The notes below the pieces were generated by a model. It was not told where the DNA came from, did no database searches, and saw only the letters and a program-made list of their open reading frames with translations. A DNA stretch of 14,414 bases from contig DAOVGP010000041.1 of the NCBI GenBank assembly GCA_030672375.1, positions 1 to 14,414 of the forward strand. Direction: 5' to 3'. Below are positions 1 to 7,137 of this stretch, piece after piece. Source of the stretch: Candidatus Aenigmatarchaeota archaeon. Its GTDB lineage: Archaea; Aenigmatarchaeota; Aenigmatarchaeia; CG10238-14. Position numbers and translations under genes: made by a program. Position 1 is the first letter of the stretch; each line of letters opens with the position of its first letter.

Positions 1-54
1 ACAATACAATGGTTGAAAAAAAAATTTGGGGTGAGGATAGTTGGAGGGGGTTAA
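1..54 (+). CDS. rpl5: 3' end of probable ribosomal protein L5 gene (partial)
   Basis: Frame 1 is open from the window edge to TAA at 52-54 and gives 17 residues ending in WLKKKFGVRIVGGG. Archaeal L5 proteins commonly end with a helix followed by a 'FLKxxFGV' tail, and L5 is the usual gene upstream of S14 in archaeal ribosomal operons. Both the tail and the position therefore fit. Only 17 residues are visible, so the call rests mainly on context. The last 14 nt overlap the next small ORF. Confidence 0.5.
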   Translation, partial: TIQWLKKKFGVRIVGGG

Positions 55-223
55 TTTTTGGATATTTGAGATGACCAGTAAATTGAGTGGCATTATTTTT
101 ACGAAAGCATCGATGGAACAGAGTTTTGAGAAAGTATACGAGCGAGTTTTTGAACAGATATCGATTAAAGACTTTGAAGATGATGTTCATATTCTGGAAA
201 TATTTGGGGATGTTGGTGGTTAA
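41..223 (+). CDS. Small ORF between L5 and S14, function unknown
   Basis: A 60-residue ORF starts at TTG (41) with a good Shine-Dalgarno-like stretch, GGGGTGAGGAT, just upstream; an internal ATG at 71 would give 50 residues. It overlaps the upstream ribosomal gene by 14 nt and runs 14 nt past the S14 ATG, a pattern typical of translational coupling. The product is acidic, has no cysteine and shows no recognised motif. L5 and S14 normally adjoin in archaea, so an inserted ORF would be unusual. It may be real, or merely an open frame in a 155-nt leader before S14. Confidence 0.35.
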   Translation: MEGVNFWIFEMTSKLSGIIFTKASMEQSFEKVYERVFEQISIKDFEDDVHILEIFGDVGG

Positions 224-371
224 CAAGAAAGAGAAAACCTTTGGAAAAGGAGCAGTTAAATGTAGAAAGTGTGGAAGACATGGCGGCGTAATCAGAAAGT
301 ATAATCTTAACTATTGTAGGCAATGCTGGAGAGAAATTGCTAAAAAACTCGGATTCAAAAAATATAGTTAG
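210..371 (+). CDS. rps14: 30S ribosomal protein S14 (uS14, zinc-binding type)
   Basis: Small-subunit ribosomal protein that binds the head of 16S rRNA. The product is about 53 residues, the usual length of archaeal S14. It carries CRKCGRHGG, then IRKYNLNYCRQC, i.e. two CxxC pairs 14 residues apart forming a zinc ribbon, and ends in the highly conserved REIAKKLGFKKYS. The start is uncertain. ATG at 210 gives MLVVNKKEK; GTG at 216 gives MVNKKEK and is better placed relative to the GGGGAT at 206-211. An upstream in-frame GTG at 87 is rejected because it adds about 40 residues unlike any S14. The gene follows probable rpl5, but S8 does not follow it. Confidence 0.93.
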   Translation: MLVVNKKEKTFGKGAVKCRKCGRHGGVIRKYNLNYCRQCWREIAKKLGFKKYS

Positions 372-376
372 ATTGA

Positions 377-1249
377 ATGTTGGAAATTATTCTTCTTTTA
401 GTTGCATTCATTGGATCTGGTTTAGCATCTATTCATGATTTAAAAACAACTGAAATTCCAGATGAGATTCCTTACGTCATGATGGGTATTGGTATCGTAG
501 GGAACTTGATTGAATCTTACCTTGCTTGGAGTTATTGGCCTTTTCTTCTTTCTGTTATAGTTGGGCTATCCTTCCTTGGGATTGGTTTTTTGATGTATTT
601 TATGGGACAGTGGGGAGGTGGAGATGCTAAGTTACTTTCTGGTATAGGTTTTCTTTTACCACAGTTACCTCCACAATTTCAAGTTTCTTTATTCTTCCCT
701 TTTCCTGTAAGTTTCTTCTTCAACGTGTTTTTTGTTGGAGCTATTTATATGATAGTATTCGCTTTGGCCATGGCAATAATAAACAAGAAGATATGGACTG
801 TTTTTTTAAACGATTTGAGAGCTAATTCTAGAACGATTTTGATCTTAAATTCTGTTTTGGTTGCTGCACTATTCTTATCTGCCGTTATTTTCACTAGATA
901 TTATCAATCGTTCCCTGTGTTTGATGTGATGGCTTTCGGGATTATGATAATTTTAGTTTTTTCGGGACTCTTCATCTTGTGGAAATTCATTAAGACTGTA
1001 GAGAGTGTACGATCCAAGAAGAGGATACCGACATCAGAATTGAAAGTAGGAGATGTGCCTGTAGATTATAAAATCTGGGAAGGAATTACAGAAAAAGAGT
1101 TGAAAAAGATCAAAAGGTCCAAGAAAAAATATATATGGATAAAGGAAGGAGTAAGGTTTGCACCTGCTTTTCCCATAGCTTTAGCATTCACTATTTTAGT
1201 GGGCGATGGAATTCTTTGGCTGATCAATTTTAGTAGTTTGTTTTATTAA
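377..1249 (+). CDS. Archaeal prepilin/prearchaellin peptidase (A24 family)
   Basis: Membrane aspartyl protease that would remove the class III signal peptide of type IV pilins or archaellins at the cytoplasmic membrane. The 290 residues contain several hydrophobic helices. The two expected catalytic aspartates are visible: D21 in SIHDLKTTEIPDE at the end of helix 1, and D83 in WGGGDAKLL, the GxGD motif. After the membrane part comes a soluble stretch (about 205-265) and a final helix beginning GVRFAPAFPIALA, matching the archaeal A24 C-terminal domain. The start ATG lies 5 nt after the S14 stop, so the two are probably cotranscribed, an odd partner for a ribosomal gene. No pilin is encoded in the window. 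Confidence 0.88.
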   Translation: MLEIILLLVAFIGSGLASIHDLKTTEIPDEIPYVMMGIGIVGNLIESYLAWSYWPFLLSVIVGLSFLGIGFLMYFMGQWGGGDAKLLSGIGFLLPQLPPQFQVSLFFPFPVSFFFNVFFVGAIYMIVFALAMAIINKKIWTVFLNDLRANSRTILILNSVLVAALFLSAVIFTRYYQSFPVFDVMAFGIMIILVFSGLFILWKFIKTVESVRSKKRIPTSELKVGDVPVDYKIWEGITEKELKKIKRSKKKYIWIKEGVRFAPAFPIALAFTILVGDGILWLINFSSLFY

Positions 1250-1273
1250 AAGTGCGATTTGGTTTCTTAGGAG

Positions 1274-1292
1274 CATTAAATTTTTTTTAATG
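1274..1292. terminator. Possible bidirectional terminator between convergent genes
   Basis: CATTAAA (1274-1280) and TTTAATG (1286-1292) form an inverted repeat around a run of eight T residues. It lies between the stop of the prepilin peptidase and the stop of serS, which converge, and the T-run gives a U-rich 3' end on the plus strand. The stem is weak and AT-only, so this could be chance. Confidence 0.35.
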
Positions 1293-2570
1293 TTTTTCTA
1301 ATCTCTCAATTCCGTTCATAAACGGTCTTAAAACTTTTGGTATAACAACAGATCCATCTTTTTGTTGAAACTGTTCAAGAATTGCTATCATAGTCCTACT
1401 AGTAGCAAGAGCAGTATTGTTCAGAGTATGCACAAACCCAACAGGAACTTGACCTTCCTTCTCTCTAAATCTTGTATTCAACCTTCTTGCTTGATAATCA
1501 GTACAATTAGAGTTTGAACCAACTTCCCTGAATTTACCATCGACCATCCAAGCCTCTATGTCATATTTTTTTGCTGCTATCGAACCAATATCTCCTGTAC
1601 AAACATTAACTACTCTGTAATGCAACCCTAAAGCTTGGTATAATTCTTCACTATTCTTCTGGAGTTCCTCATGGAATTTCCATGATTGTTCTGGTGAGGA
1701 AAAAATAAACTGTTCGATTTTGTTGAATTGATGCATCCTGAACAAACCCTTTGTGTATTTTCCGTGTGTTCCGATCTCTTTTCTGAAGCAAGCACTTACA
1801 CCAACGAACTTTATCGGTAAGTCCTTTTTATCTAGAATTTCGTCCATGAACATCGCGCCCATAGGATGCTCAGAAGTGGCAATTAAATAGAGATCTTCGT
1901 TCTCAACTTTGTAAGTTACCATTTCAAAATCAGATAAATCAGTTACGCCCTCGTAAGGTTTTCTTCTGATCATAAACGGAGGTTCGATGAGAGTATAACC
2001 TTTGTTCATCAAATGTTGAATCGCAAACCTCTGTATAGCTAAATCTAGTAAGACTAACTCTTTCTTTAAGTAGACAAAACCCGCTCCCGAAACTTTTCCT
2101 GCCCTTTTCACATCTATTAACCCTAAATCAAGAGCGATTTTCAAGTGATTTTTTGGTTTAAAATCGAACTCCGGTGGTTTACTCCAGGTTCTAATGACAA
2201 CGTTATCATTATCATCCTTACCATAGGGTACAGATTCGTGGAGGATGTTTGGAAGTTTCATCAAGATAGAATTAACTTTATCCTTGTATTTTGTGGATTG
2301 AATTTCTAATTTTTTTATTTTATCTGGTGTTTCTTTAACTTCTTTCATCTTAGTTTTGACATCTCTACCTTTTTTCTTAAGCTGTGCTATTTCTTTAGTG
2401 ATGATATTCCTTTTATGTCTTAGGTTGTTTATTTTCTGGATTGATTGTCTCCATTTCCTATCGTTCTCTAGAAGATTGTCAACCCATTTAATCTTCTCTT
2501 CGTCTCTTCTCCTCTTCAAATCTTTCTTCACTAATTCCGGTTTTTCTCTAATCAATTTTATGTCCAACAT
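1287..2570 (-). CDS. serS: Seryl-tRNA synthetase (bacterial/eukaryal-type class II)
   Basis: Charges tRNA-Ser with serine in the cytoplasm. The 427 residues match the usual SerRS length. Residues 1-105 are a charged, helical region expected to form the long antiparallel coiled-coil arm that binds the tRNA variable loop. The catalytic core follows: ATSEHP near 231-236 (serine site region), class II motif 2 at about 262-287 with FRKEIG and FRMHQFNKIEQ, then SNSNCTDYQARR near 352, and motif 3 NNTALATSRTMIAILE at 384-399. The common type is present, not the rare methanogen-type SerRS. No strong Shine-Dalgarno precedes the ATG. The gene upstream is an orphan on the same strand, 71 nt away. Confidence 0.97.
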   Translation of the reverse strand: MLDIKLIREKPELVKKDLKRRRDEEKIKWVDNLLENDRKWRQSIQKINNLRHKRNIITKEIAQLKKKGRDVKTKMKEVKETPDKIKKLEIQSTKYKDKVNSILMKLPNILHESVPYGKDDNDNVVIRTWSKPPEFDFKPKNHLKIALDLGLIDVKRAGKVSGAGFVYLKKELVLLDLAIQRFAIQHLMNKGYTLIEPPFMIRRKPYEGVTDLSDFEMVTYKVENEDLYLIATSEHPMGAMFMDEILDKKDLPIKFVGVSACFRKEIGTHGKYTKGLFRMHQFNKIEQFIFSSPEQSWKFHEELQKNSEELYQALGLHYRVVNVCTGDIGSIAAKKYDIEAWMVDGKFREVGSNSNCTDYQARRLNTRFREKEGQVPVGFVHTLNNTALATSRTMIAILEQFQQKDGSVVIPKVLRPFMNGIERLEKH

Positions 2571-2641
2571 TTTTTCAGCCCATTAAACATGTTTCAAACT
2601 TTTTCTATTCTATTAATTCTTTATTTTTAGTTTTTTTCAAG

Positions 2642-2914
2642 TTAACCTAATTCAGATTTTATATATTCTCTAACAAATTTTTCAATCTGGAGAGCATATC
2701 GTTCAAATTTATCCTCCTCAATCGGAACTGATATTGTACCATCGTACCACAATGGATTACTTTCACCTAAAGCTAGTCTGAATCTTGATTTCAAAGTATC
2801 GAATAATGAATACAGTTTATCTAACCCTAATTCATAAGGTGTATTCCACCCTATGTATATCGGCAAGTATACTTGCCCTGTTCCTGGTTTTTGACTTATT
2901 ACTTTGCTTTCCAT
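2642..2914 (-). CDS. Conserved-looking protein of unknown function, 90 residues
   Basis: I do not recognise the family. The start is well supported: a perfect GGAGGT (complement of 2923-2928) sits 8 nt before the ATG, among the best ribosome sites in the window. The product is soluble and acidic, with several aromatics and prolines in the first third (VYLPIYIGWNTPYELG) and a helical C-terminal quarter (FERYALQIEKFVREYIKSE). There is no cysteine and no membrane segment. It lies directly upstream of serS in the same orientation and may share its transcript. Confidence is for it being a real gene, not for any role. Confidence 0.75.
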   Translation of the reverse strand: MESKVISQKPGTGQVYLPIYIGWNTPYELGLDKLYSLFDTLKSRFRLALGESNPLWYDGTISVPIEEDKFERYALQIEKFVREYIKSELG

Positions 2915-2922
2915 TTCTTTCT

Positions 2923-2928
2923 ACCTCC
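2923..2928 (-). promoter_or_regulatory. Strong Shine-Dalgarno site for the 90-residue orphan
   Basis: The minus strand reads GGAGGT, 8 nt before the ATG at 2914. This fixes the start codon and shows that at least some genes here use leadered translation, unlike the many apparently leaderless ones. Confidence 0.75.
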
Positions 2929-3010
2929 ATTTAATTTTGATAAAAATAACTAACCTAGTTTTAGAATGAAAAAAACTTTGGTTAGATAAATTGCCAATAG
3001 TCTAGTTCCA

Positions 3011-3142
3011 TTAAGAGCTAGACATACTAGACGATCCGGAAGATCCGGAACTACTAGAAGAACTAACTAAAGATTTAGAAAATGATAGAAATCTCGATAA
3101 GCAAATTTCAGTTGAGTTTGCCTCAGATTTAAATGCCATCAT
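3011..3142 (-). CDS. Doubtful serine-rich small ORF, 43 residues
   Basis: Tandem ATG codons at 3142 and 3139 open a frame ending at TAA (3011-3013). The last third is almost pure Ser/Gly (SSSSSSGSSGSSSMSSS), encoded by a mixture of TCT, TCC, TCG, AGT and AGC, which argues for selection on the protein rather than a DNA slippage repeat. A TATA-like TTTAAATAC lies about 34 nt upstream. Against it: the opposite strand is also open over the same bases (TAA at 3012 to TAA at 3180) and reads as an acidic peptide, though that frame has no start codon and is heavy in CTA. I cannot tell whether either is expressed. Confidence 0.25.
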   Translation of the reverse strand: MMAFKSEANSTEICLSRFLSFSKSLVSSSSSSGSSGSSSMSSS

Positions 3143-3247
3143 TTTCACTTATTCCTTTTTTAAGTCGGAAAGTATTTAAACTTTATAAGATTTTTACAAT
3201 GGTAATTTTCTTATGTTTCTCTTCTAATAATATAATAAGGTGTTTAG

Positions 3248-3772
3248 TTGAGTAAGAAGGCATTGGTAGAAGCAGCATTGTTCGTCTCAGAAGATCCGTT
3301 GACTTTGAATAAACTCTCCAAAATTTCTGGGATAACGTCGATGAAGTCCCTGAAAGAGATATTGAATGAAATCAGAAAAGAATTAGATATTAGTTCTCGA
3401 GGTATAGAACTAGCTTTAACGAGCGAAGGATATCAACTTCAAGTAAAAGACCAATTCTTAGAAAAAGTTGCGAATTTGACCACATATTCCGACATATCAA
3501 GAGGGTCTTTGAGAACTTTGAGTATAATTGCTTTAAAACAACCTATCCTGCAATCTGAAATTATCAAGATTCAAGGAAATAAGGCCTATAACTACATAAA
3601 GGGCCTTGAAAAAAAGAAACTCATCAGGACCGAAAAAGCTGGTAGAACTAGAGCCATATACACAACTAAAGAATTTGAAAGATACTTTGGTAAGGATTTA
3701 AACGGTATTCAAGAAAAGTTAAAAGTTGTTGATGGGGCTTCTATTATGAAAGACGAGCCTTTCCCATCCTAG
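3248..3772 (+). CDS. scpB: Segregation and condensation protein ScpB
   Basis: The kleisin-interacting subunit of the SMC-ScpAB condensin, which compacts and segregates chromosomes. The 174 residues form two winged-helix domains. The first covers roughly 1-75, starting with the typical KALVEAALFVSEDPLTLNKLS; the second covers about 85-145 and contains TLSIIALKQPILQSEI followed by the family signature IQGNKAYNYIKGLEKKKLI. The tail (about 150-174) is poorly conserved. The start is TTG, supported by AGGTG 5 nt upstream. ScpA and SMC, the usual partners, are not next to it, so the complex must be encoded elsewhere. Confidence 0.92.
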   Translation: MSKKALVEAALFVSEDPLTLNKLSKISGITSMKSLKEILNEIRKELDISSRGIELALTSEGYQLQVKDQFLEKVANLTTYSDISRGSLRTLSIIALKQPILQSEIIKIQGNKAYNYIKGLEKKKLIRTEKAGRTRAIYTTKEFERYFGKDLNGIQEKLKVVDGASIMKDEPFPS

Positions 3773-3847
3773 ACTATTGGAATCTAAGATAAAATGCCTT
3801 ATCAATAGTTAGGAAATATTTTATTCTGGAAAAAAGAAATTTAGACT

Positions 3848-4501
3848 ATGAAAATGACTAAATTTCTGGTATTTTTAATCTCTTTTTCTCTGATATGGGC
3901 TGTTATGATGCGATTATCTTTATCTCAGGAGCACATCAAAATAAAGCTTAAAATCATTTTTCCAAACATTACAGTCCTACAAGGAATTTTAACTGACACT
4001 GCATTTAAAGCTGAAAACTTACACGATGAGTCTGTAGTTGTGGACTACAAATTTGAAAAACCATCTAATATGGACATCTGGTCTCGTCCTGAAAAATGGA
4101 GTAAAGAAATAAATCCGAACGAATCGACAACAATTCATCTATCTATTTTTGCAGGTAAAAACGTGAAAAATGATACCTATACCATCAAGGTATGGGCACA
4201 AGCCTTGGAAATGATAGGGGACAATCACATTCAGAGTGAAAAATATCCTATCAACGTGACAGTTTTGTATAACCCTATATTACATGTAACCACGACGACT
4301 ACAACAGTGACAACTATAATGACAACCACGACAACTCTGCTGACAGAAAAAATTAGGGAAGACTTATTAACAAGAGAAAACTTGGCAATTTTAGTTGTCG
4401 TTATATTTGTAGGCCTTTTATTAATTCCTTATTTATCTTTCAGAGAAGGAGGAACAAAAAGTCCTGATGAAACCACTGTAAAAGATGAAGATTCAGATTA
4501 A
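3848..4501 (+). CDS. Secreted protein held by a C-terminal membrane anchor, unknown function
   Basis: I do not recognise the family. Domain order is clear: a hydrophobic signal segment (about 5-24), an extracellular beta-rich part (about 30-142) with four N-glycosylation sequons (N40-I-T, N91-E-S, N108-D-T, N136-V-T), a threonine-rich spacer (about 148-164), a transmembrane helix (about 179-197, LAILVVVIFVGLLLIPYL) and a short charged cytoplasmic tail rich in D/E. Thr-rich stalks next to a membrane anchor are common in archaeal surface proteins, where they are glycosylated. The body may be an Ig-like fold; that is inference. No strong ribosome site precedes the ATG, and tRNA-Leu lies on the other strand directly after it. 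Confidence 0.8.
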   Translation: MKMTKFLVFLISFSLIWAVMMRLSLSQEHIKIKLKIIFPNITVLQGILTDTAFKAENLHDESVVVDYKFEKPSNMDIWSRPEKWSKEINPNESTTIHLSIFAGKNVKNDTYTIKVWAQALEMIGDNHIQSEKYPINVTVLYNPILHVTTTTTTVTTIMTTTTTLLTEKIREDLLTRENLAILVVVIFVGLLLIPYLSFREGGTKSPDETTVKDEDSD

Positions 4502-4502
4502 G

Positions 4503-4588
4503 TGCAGGGGCTGAGATTCGAACTCAGGAACCCACTAAGGGACAGGAGCCTCAGTCCTGCGCCGTTGACCTGACTTGGCTACCCCTGC
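4503..4588 (-). tRNA. trnL: tRNA-Leu (anticodon GAG)
   Basis: The minus strand folds as a class II tRNA of 86 nt. Acceptor GCAGGGG pairs perfectly with CCCCTGC, with discriminator A. The D stem is GCC/GGC. The anticodon arm GCAGGA-CTGAGGC-TCCTGT has GAG in the loop, reading CUC leucine codons. A long variable arm (TCCCTTAGTGGG) and T arm CTGAG-TTCGAAT-CTCAG complete it. CCA is not encoded, so it must be added by the CCA enzyme. The gene ends 2 nt from the stop of the facing secreted-protein gene. Confidence 0.97.
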
Positions 4589-4606
4589 ATGCTAAAATCT
4601 TAAACG

Positions 4607-4615
4607 TATTAAAAT
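4607..4615 (+). promoter_or_regulatory. TATA-box candidate for the DUF192 gene
   Basis: TATTAAAAT is centred about 24 nt upstream of the ATG at 4635, the spacing expected if transcription starts at or next to the start codon (leaderless mRNA). No Shine-Dalgarno sequence is present, which agrees. Assignment is by spacing only. Confidence 0.45.
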
Positions 4616-4634
4616 TTACATTTAATTGATATAA

Positions 4635-5075
4635 ATGAGGTTTGATTTAATTTTTTTTGTAGGAATTGTAATCCTCCTGATATTTTTGTATTTCAAAAAA
4701 TCACCAGCAAAATATACTAACGTAAAAATTGGAAACACTATAGTCAAAGCAGAAATAGCTGATACATATTTAAAACGAATCATAGGTTTAATGTCGAGAA
4801 AATACCTTCCAGAAGACCAAGGTATACTGTTCGTTTTTGACCAAGATGGGTTTCACACCATATGGATGATGAACATGAATTTTCCTATTGATATCATTTG
4901 GATTGGTAATGAAAAGAATGTGGTTGATGTAGTTAAAAACGCTCAACCTTGTAAATTAAATTGTCCAATCTACAGACCAAAACAAAAGGCAAAGTATATC
5001 CTGGAAGTAAATGCAAATTTTACAGAAGAATATAAAATAAAAATCGGTTTGCCTTTAGAATTTAACTTACCTTGA
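4635..5075 (+). CDS. DUF192 family protein with N-terminal membrane anchor
   Basis: A 146-residue protein of the widespread DUF192 family, whose biochemical role is not established. Residues 4-20 form a hydrophobic helix that would anchor the domain on the outer face of the membrane. Family marks follow in order: LKRIIGLMSRKYLPEDQGILF (about 46-66), HTIWMMNMNFPIDIIWI (74-90), PCKLNCPIYRP (105-115) and YILEVNANF (121-129). C106 is the usual family cysteine; C110 is an extra one close by. Its stop overlaps by 9 nt the stop of the convergent ureohydrolase gene. Confidence 0.88.
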   Translation: MRFDLIFFVGIVILLIFLYFKKSPAKYTNVKIGNTIVKAEIADTYLKRIIGLMSRKYLPEDQGILFVFDQDGFHTIWMMNMNFPIDIIWIGNEKNVVDVVKNAQPCKLNCPIYRPKQKAKYILEVNANFTEEYKIKIGLPLEFNLP

Positions 5076-5930
5076 TAACAAACTCAGAATTTCAAGAATG
5101 GCTCTAATGGCTAAAAATTCAGTTCTTTGGTTATCATTCAAATCTTTGATACAGCACAAATCTAATCCAGCAAGTTTACTCTTACCAAAAGCTTCTATTA
5201 ATTCAATGAATTCATTCAGGAACAAACCGTTCGGTTCAGGAAGATCTACTTTAGGAGCGATAGAAGGATCGAAGGCATCGATATCAACACTGATATAAAC
5301 TTCAGAACCATCAATAAATTGTTTTAATCTTTTTTTTACTCCCTGAATATCTTTTTTAATCTGATTGGGAGTGGCGTAAGAAATCCCGTTCTTCTCAATA
5401 AAATCAAACTCGAATTCATTACAAGATCTTACACCGATCAGAAAGATATTCTTAGGGTTCATGAATTCACAAGCTCTTCTTAACCAGGTTGCATCATTGA
5501 TTTTTGGGTTAAACTTAACGCCGTTTATAAAATCTAATCTCATGATTTCTTTATCCTTGCAATCATCCTTCAAATCACAATGTGCATCAAAAACTACTAA
5601 TTTCACGTCTTTGAATGCTTTTAGGGCGTAGAGAGTCAGTAAATGACCGCCACCAAGAATCAACGGGATCTTTTTCACTTCTAATATATTATTAGTCGTT
5701 GTAGTAATCTCATCCAATTTCTTTAATTTTAAGTTACCAACATCAGAAATTCTTGCATCATCCAATAAGTTTATTTTTTTATCCATGTCGAATACTTCAA
5801 CATAGTCGCTAGTTTCTCTTAAAGAACGTAAAACTTTCTTCGAATCTCTGCCTAAAGGAACACCAAAGGCTATGACATTGGCTTCTCCTGGTGTGTATAA
5901 GTCACAGAGGAATTTTACAGACATATTCAC
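5067..5930 (-). CDS. Arginase/agmatinase-fold ureohydrolase with variant active site
   Basis: A 287-residue member of the binuclear-manganese ureohydrolases (arginase, agmatinase, formiminoglutamase), which split a guanidino-type substrate into an amine and urea or a relative. All six metal ligands are visible: H96 (GGGH), D115, H117 and D119 (DAHCD), D206 and D208 (VDIDAFDP). Two canonical features are altered. The GGDHS loop reads GGGHL, and the late glutamate that holds the guanidinium in arginase (GLDxxE) appears as GLDLCC near 254-259. Agmatinase for polyamine synthesis is the first guess for an archaeon, but these changes leave the substrate open. The start may be GTG 5930 or ATG 5924; a TATA-like box about 25 nt upstream favours 5930. 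Confidence 0.82.
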   Translation of the reverse strand: MNMSVKFLCDLYTPGEANVIAFGVPLGRDSKKVLRSLRETSDYVEVFDMDKKINLLDDARISDVGNLKLKKLDEITTTTNNILEVKKIPLILGGGHLLTLYALKAFKDVKLVVFDAHCDLKDDCKDKEIMRLDFINGVKFNPKINDATWLRRACEFMNPKNIFLIGVRSCNEFEFDFIEKNGISYATPNQIKKDIQGVKKRLKQFIDGSEVYISVDIDAFDPSIAPKVDLPEPNGLFLNEFIELIEAFGKSKLAGLDLCCIKDLNDNQRTEFLAIRAILEILSLLSR

Positions 5931-5948
5931 TTAATTTGTTATAAGAAC

Positions 5949-5960
5949 TTTTTAAAAATA
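5949..5960 (-). promoter_or_regulatory. TATA-box candidate for the ureohydrolase gene
   Basis: The minus strand reads TATTTTTAAAAA, centred about 25 nt before the GTG at 5930, consistent with a leaderless transcript. No ribosome site is visible in front of either candidate start. Confidence 0.4.
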
Positions 5961-6035
5961 TGCTTATCTTATGCAATTCAATAAAACTTCCTAATTTTAA
6001 TAAAGTTTTTTAATTCCAAATTATTATTGAGTCAT

Positions 6036-6635
6036 ATGAAAATCAGATATTTGAGCCACGCATGTTTTGAAATAAAAAATAAAAAGACTATATTGATAGA
6101 CCCATATTTTTCTGATAATCCCTTGGCACCAAAGTACGAAGGAAAACCAGACCTAATATTCGTTACACATGAGCACTTTGACCATTCAGATGTTGCTAGT
6201 TTTGATTTAAGAGTGGTTTGTCCCATTGGATTTAATTGTAAAAATCCTGTAACGATGAAAATTGGAGACATAAAAATTATTGATGATATCAAAGTTCAAA
6301 TGGTTTCAGCATCTCATCATCAGAGTAAGTATGCAACGGGTTATATAATAGAATTTGAAGATAAGAGGATTTATCATCCTGGTGACACTTATTTGGATGG
6401 TATTAAACCATTAAGAAAGATTGATGTTTTCTTTGTTCCTATTGGAGGGCATTATACTATGAATTCAGAAGAAGCAGTGAAGGCTTTACAAATCATAAAA
6501 CCTGACTTAGCGATACCGATGCATTTTAACACATTTCCACAGATAAAGGCAAACCCAGAAGAATTTAAAGCAAATGCAGAGAAATTAGGCTATAAAGTTA
6601 GAGTCATGAAGATAGGTGGAGAAATCGAAATTTAG
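6036..6635 (+). CDS. UPF0173 metal-dependent hydrolase (metallo-beta-lactamase fold)
   Basis: A 199-residue protein covering the whole UPF0173 family length. The metal-binding motif THEHFDH is at 44-50. Further expected ligands follow in SASHHQ (91-96), YHPGDTY (113-119) and the late IPMHFNTFP (160-168). The opening MKIRYLSHACFEI is typical of the family, which is why ATG 6036 is preferred over the in-frame TTG at 6027. Substrates of UPF0173 proteins are generally unknown. It diverges from the ureohydrolase across a 100-nt AT-rich promoter region and no functional link between the two is evident. Confidence 0.92.
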   Translation: MKIRYLSHACFEIKNKKTILIDPYFSDNPLAPKYEGKPDLIFVTHEHFDHSDVASFDLRVVCPIGFNCKNPVTMKIGDIKIIDDIKVQMVSASHHQSKYATGYIIEFEDKRIYHPGDTYLDGIKPLRKIDVFFVPIGGHYTMNSEEAVKALQIIKPDLAIPMHFNTFPQIKANPEEFKANAEKLGYKVRVMKIGGEIEI

Positions 6636-6688
6636 ACATTAATCTTGATAAAAACAAAGAAAAAATCGGAATATAGTAAGAAATAAAA

Positions 6689-6697
6689 AATTTATCA
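6689..6697 (+). promoter_or_regulatory. TATA-box candidate for the 73-residue protein
   Basis: AATTTATCA is centred about 22 nt before the ATG at 6715 in a run of A/T. The spacing suits a leaderless mRNA and there is no Shine-Dalgarno sequence. Confidence 0.35.
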
Positions 6698-6714
6698 TCT
6701 AAAATAATTATTCT

Positions 6715-6936
6715 ATGTTTAAATCAAGAGAACCTAAATTTAAGATTAGCGAAAGTGGAGAGAAATATCTTGAGAGAACAAGAGATTTTACTTGGAATAT
6801 ACCAATACCTTTAATTTTGATGCACCTCGTGGATAATCCTTCAGGAGCTTATTTACATGAATTCAAGGATTGTTCTACAAATGCAAAATATCTATTAGAA
6901 GATTTATGTAAAAAGGGATATGTGGACCGAGTCTAA
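6715..6936 (+). CDS. Small winged-helix-like protein, unknown target
   Basis: A 73-residue protein with a charged N terminus (KFKISESGEKYLERTR), then IPLILMHLVDNPSGAYLHEFKDCSTNAKYLLEDLCKKGYVDRV read as helix, turn, helix and wing strand. The pattern 'LLxxLxxKGYV' at the end resembles the recognition helix and wing of small archaeal MarR/ArsR-like or winged-helix proteins. It could be a DNA-binding regulator; that is inference from pattern alone, and the family is not recognised. It is a single gene, and tRNA-Glu on the opposite strand follows it. Confidence 0.6.
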   Translation: MFKSREPKFKISESGEKYLERTRDFTWNIPIPLILMHLVDNPSGAYLHEFKDCSTNAKYLLEDLCKKGYVDRV

Positions 6937-7003
6937 CCATAATTCCCCATTTCAAAAAAATAAAAATCAACCATTCTGAATATTCTTTTAATTATTATTT
7001 AGA

Positions 7004-7078
7004 TGCCCCCGCCGGGATTTGAACCCGGGTCCCAAGCTCGAGAGGCTCGTATCCTTGACCGAACTAGACTACAGGGGC
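7004..7078 (-). tRNA. trnE: tRNA-Glu (anticodon CTC)
   Basis: The minus strand gives a 75-nt tRNA. Acceptor GCCCCTG pairs with CGGGGGC (one U-G), discriminator A. The anticodon stem CGAGC/GCTTG encloses loop CTCTCGA with anticodon CTC, reading GAG. The T arm is CCGGG-TTCAAAT-CCCGG. The D stem is short (GTC/GAT, one G-U), as is common for Glu. CCA is not encoded. It lies downstream of the HerA-like gene on the same strand. Confidence 0.96.
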
Positions 7079-7137
7079 AACTAAATTACAATATCTAATT
7101 TAATACTTATAATTTGTCAAGAAGTAAAGGTTAAAAA

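Larger units (their letters stand above)
2915..3247. other. Divergent intergenic region, about 330 nt
   Basis: This lies between the minus-strand orphan and plus-strand scpB. It holds the GGAGGT site of the orphan, a doubtful serine-rich minus-strand ORF at 3011-3142 (listed separately), AT-rich promoter-like sequence at 3172-3189 (GTATTTAAA then TTTATAAG) that could serve either strand, and an AGGTG ribosome site at 3238-3242 that supports the TTG start of scpB. No RNA gene was recognised. Confidence 0.5.

Noticed and set aside
3199..3255. 18-codon leader ORF overlapping the scpB TTG start
   Set aside because: The peptide is unremarkable and there is no ribosome site of its own; AT-rich leaders produce such frames by chance.
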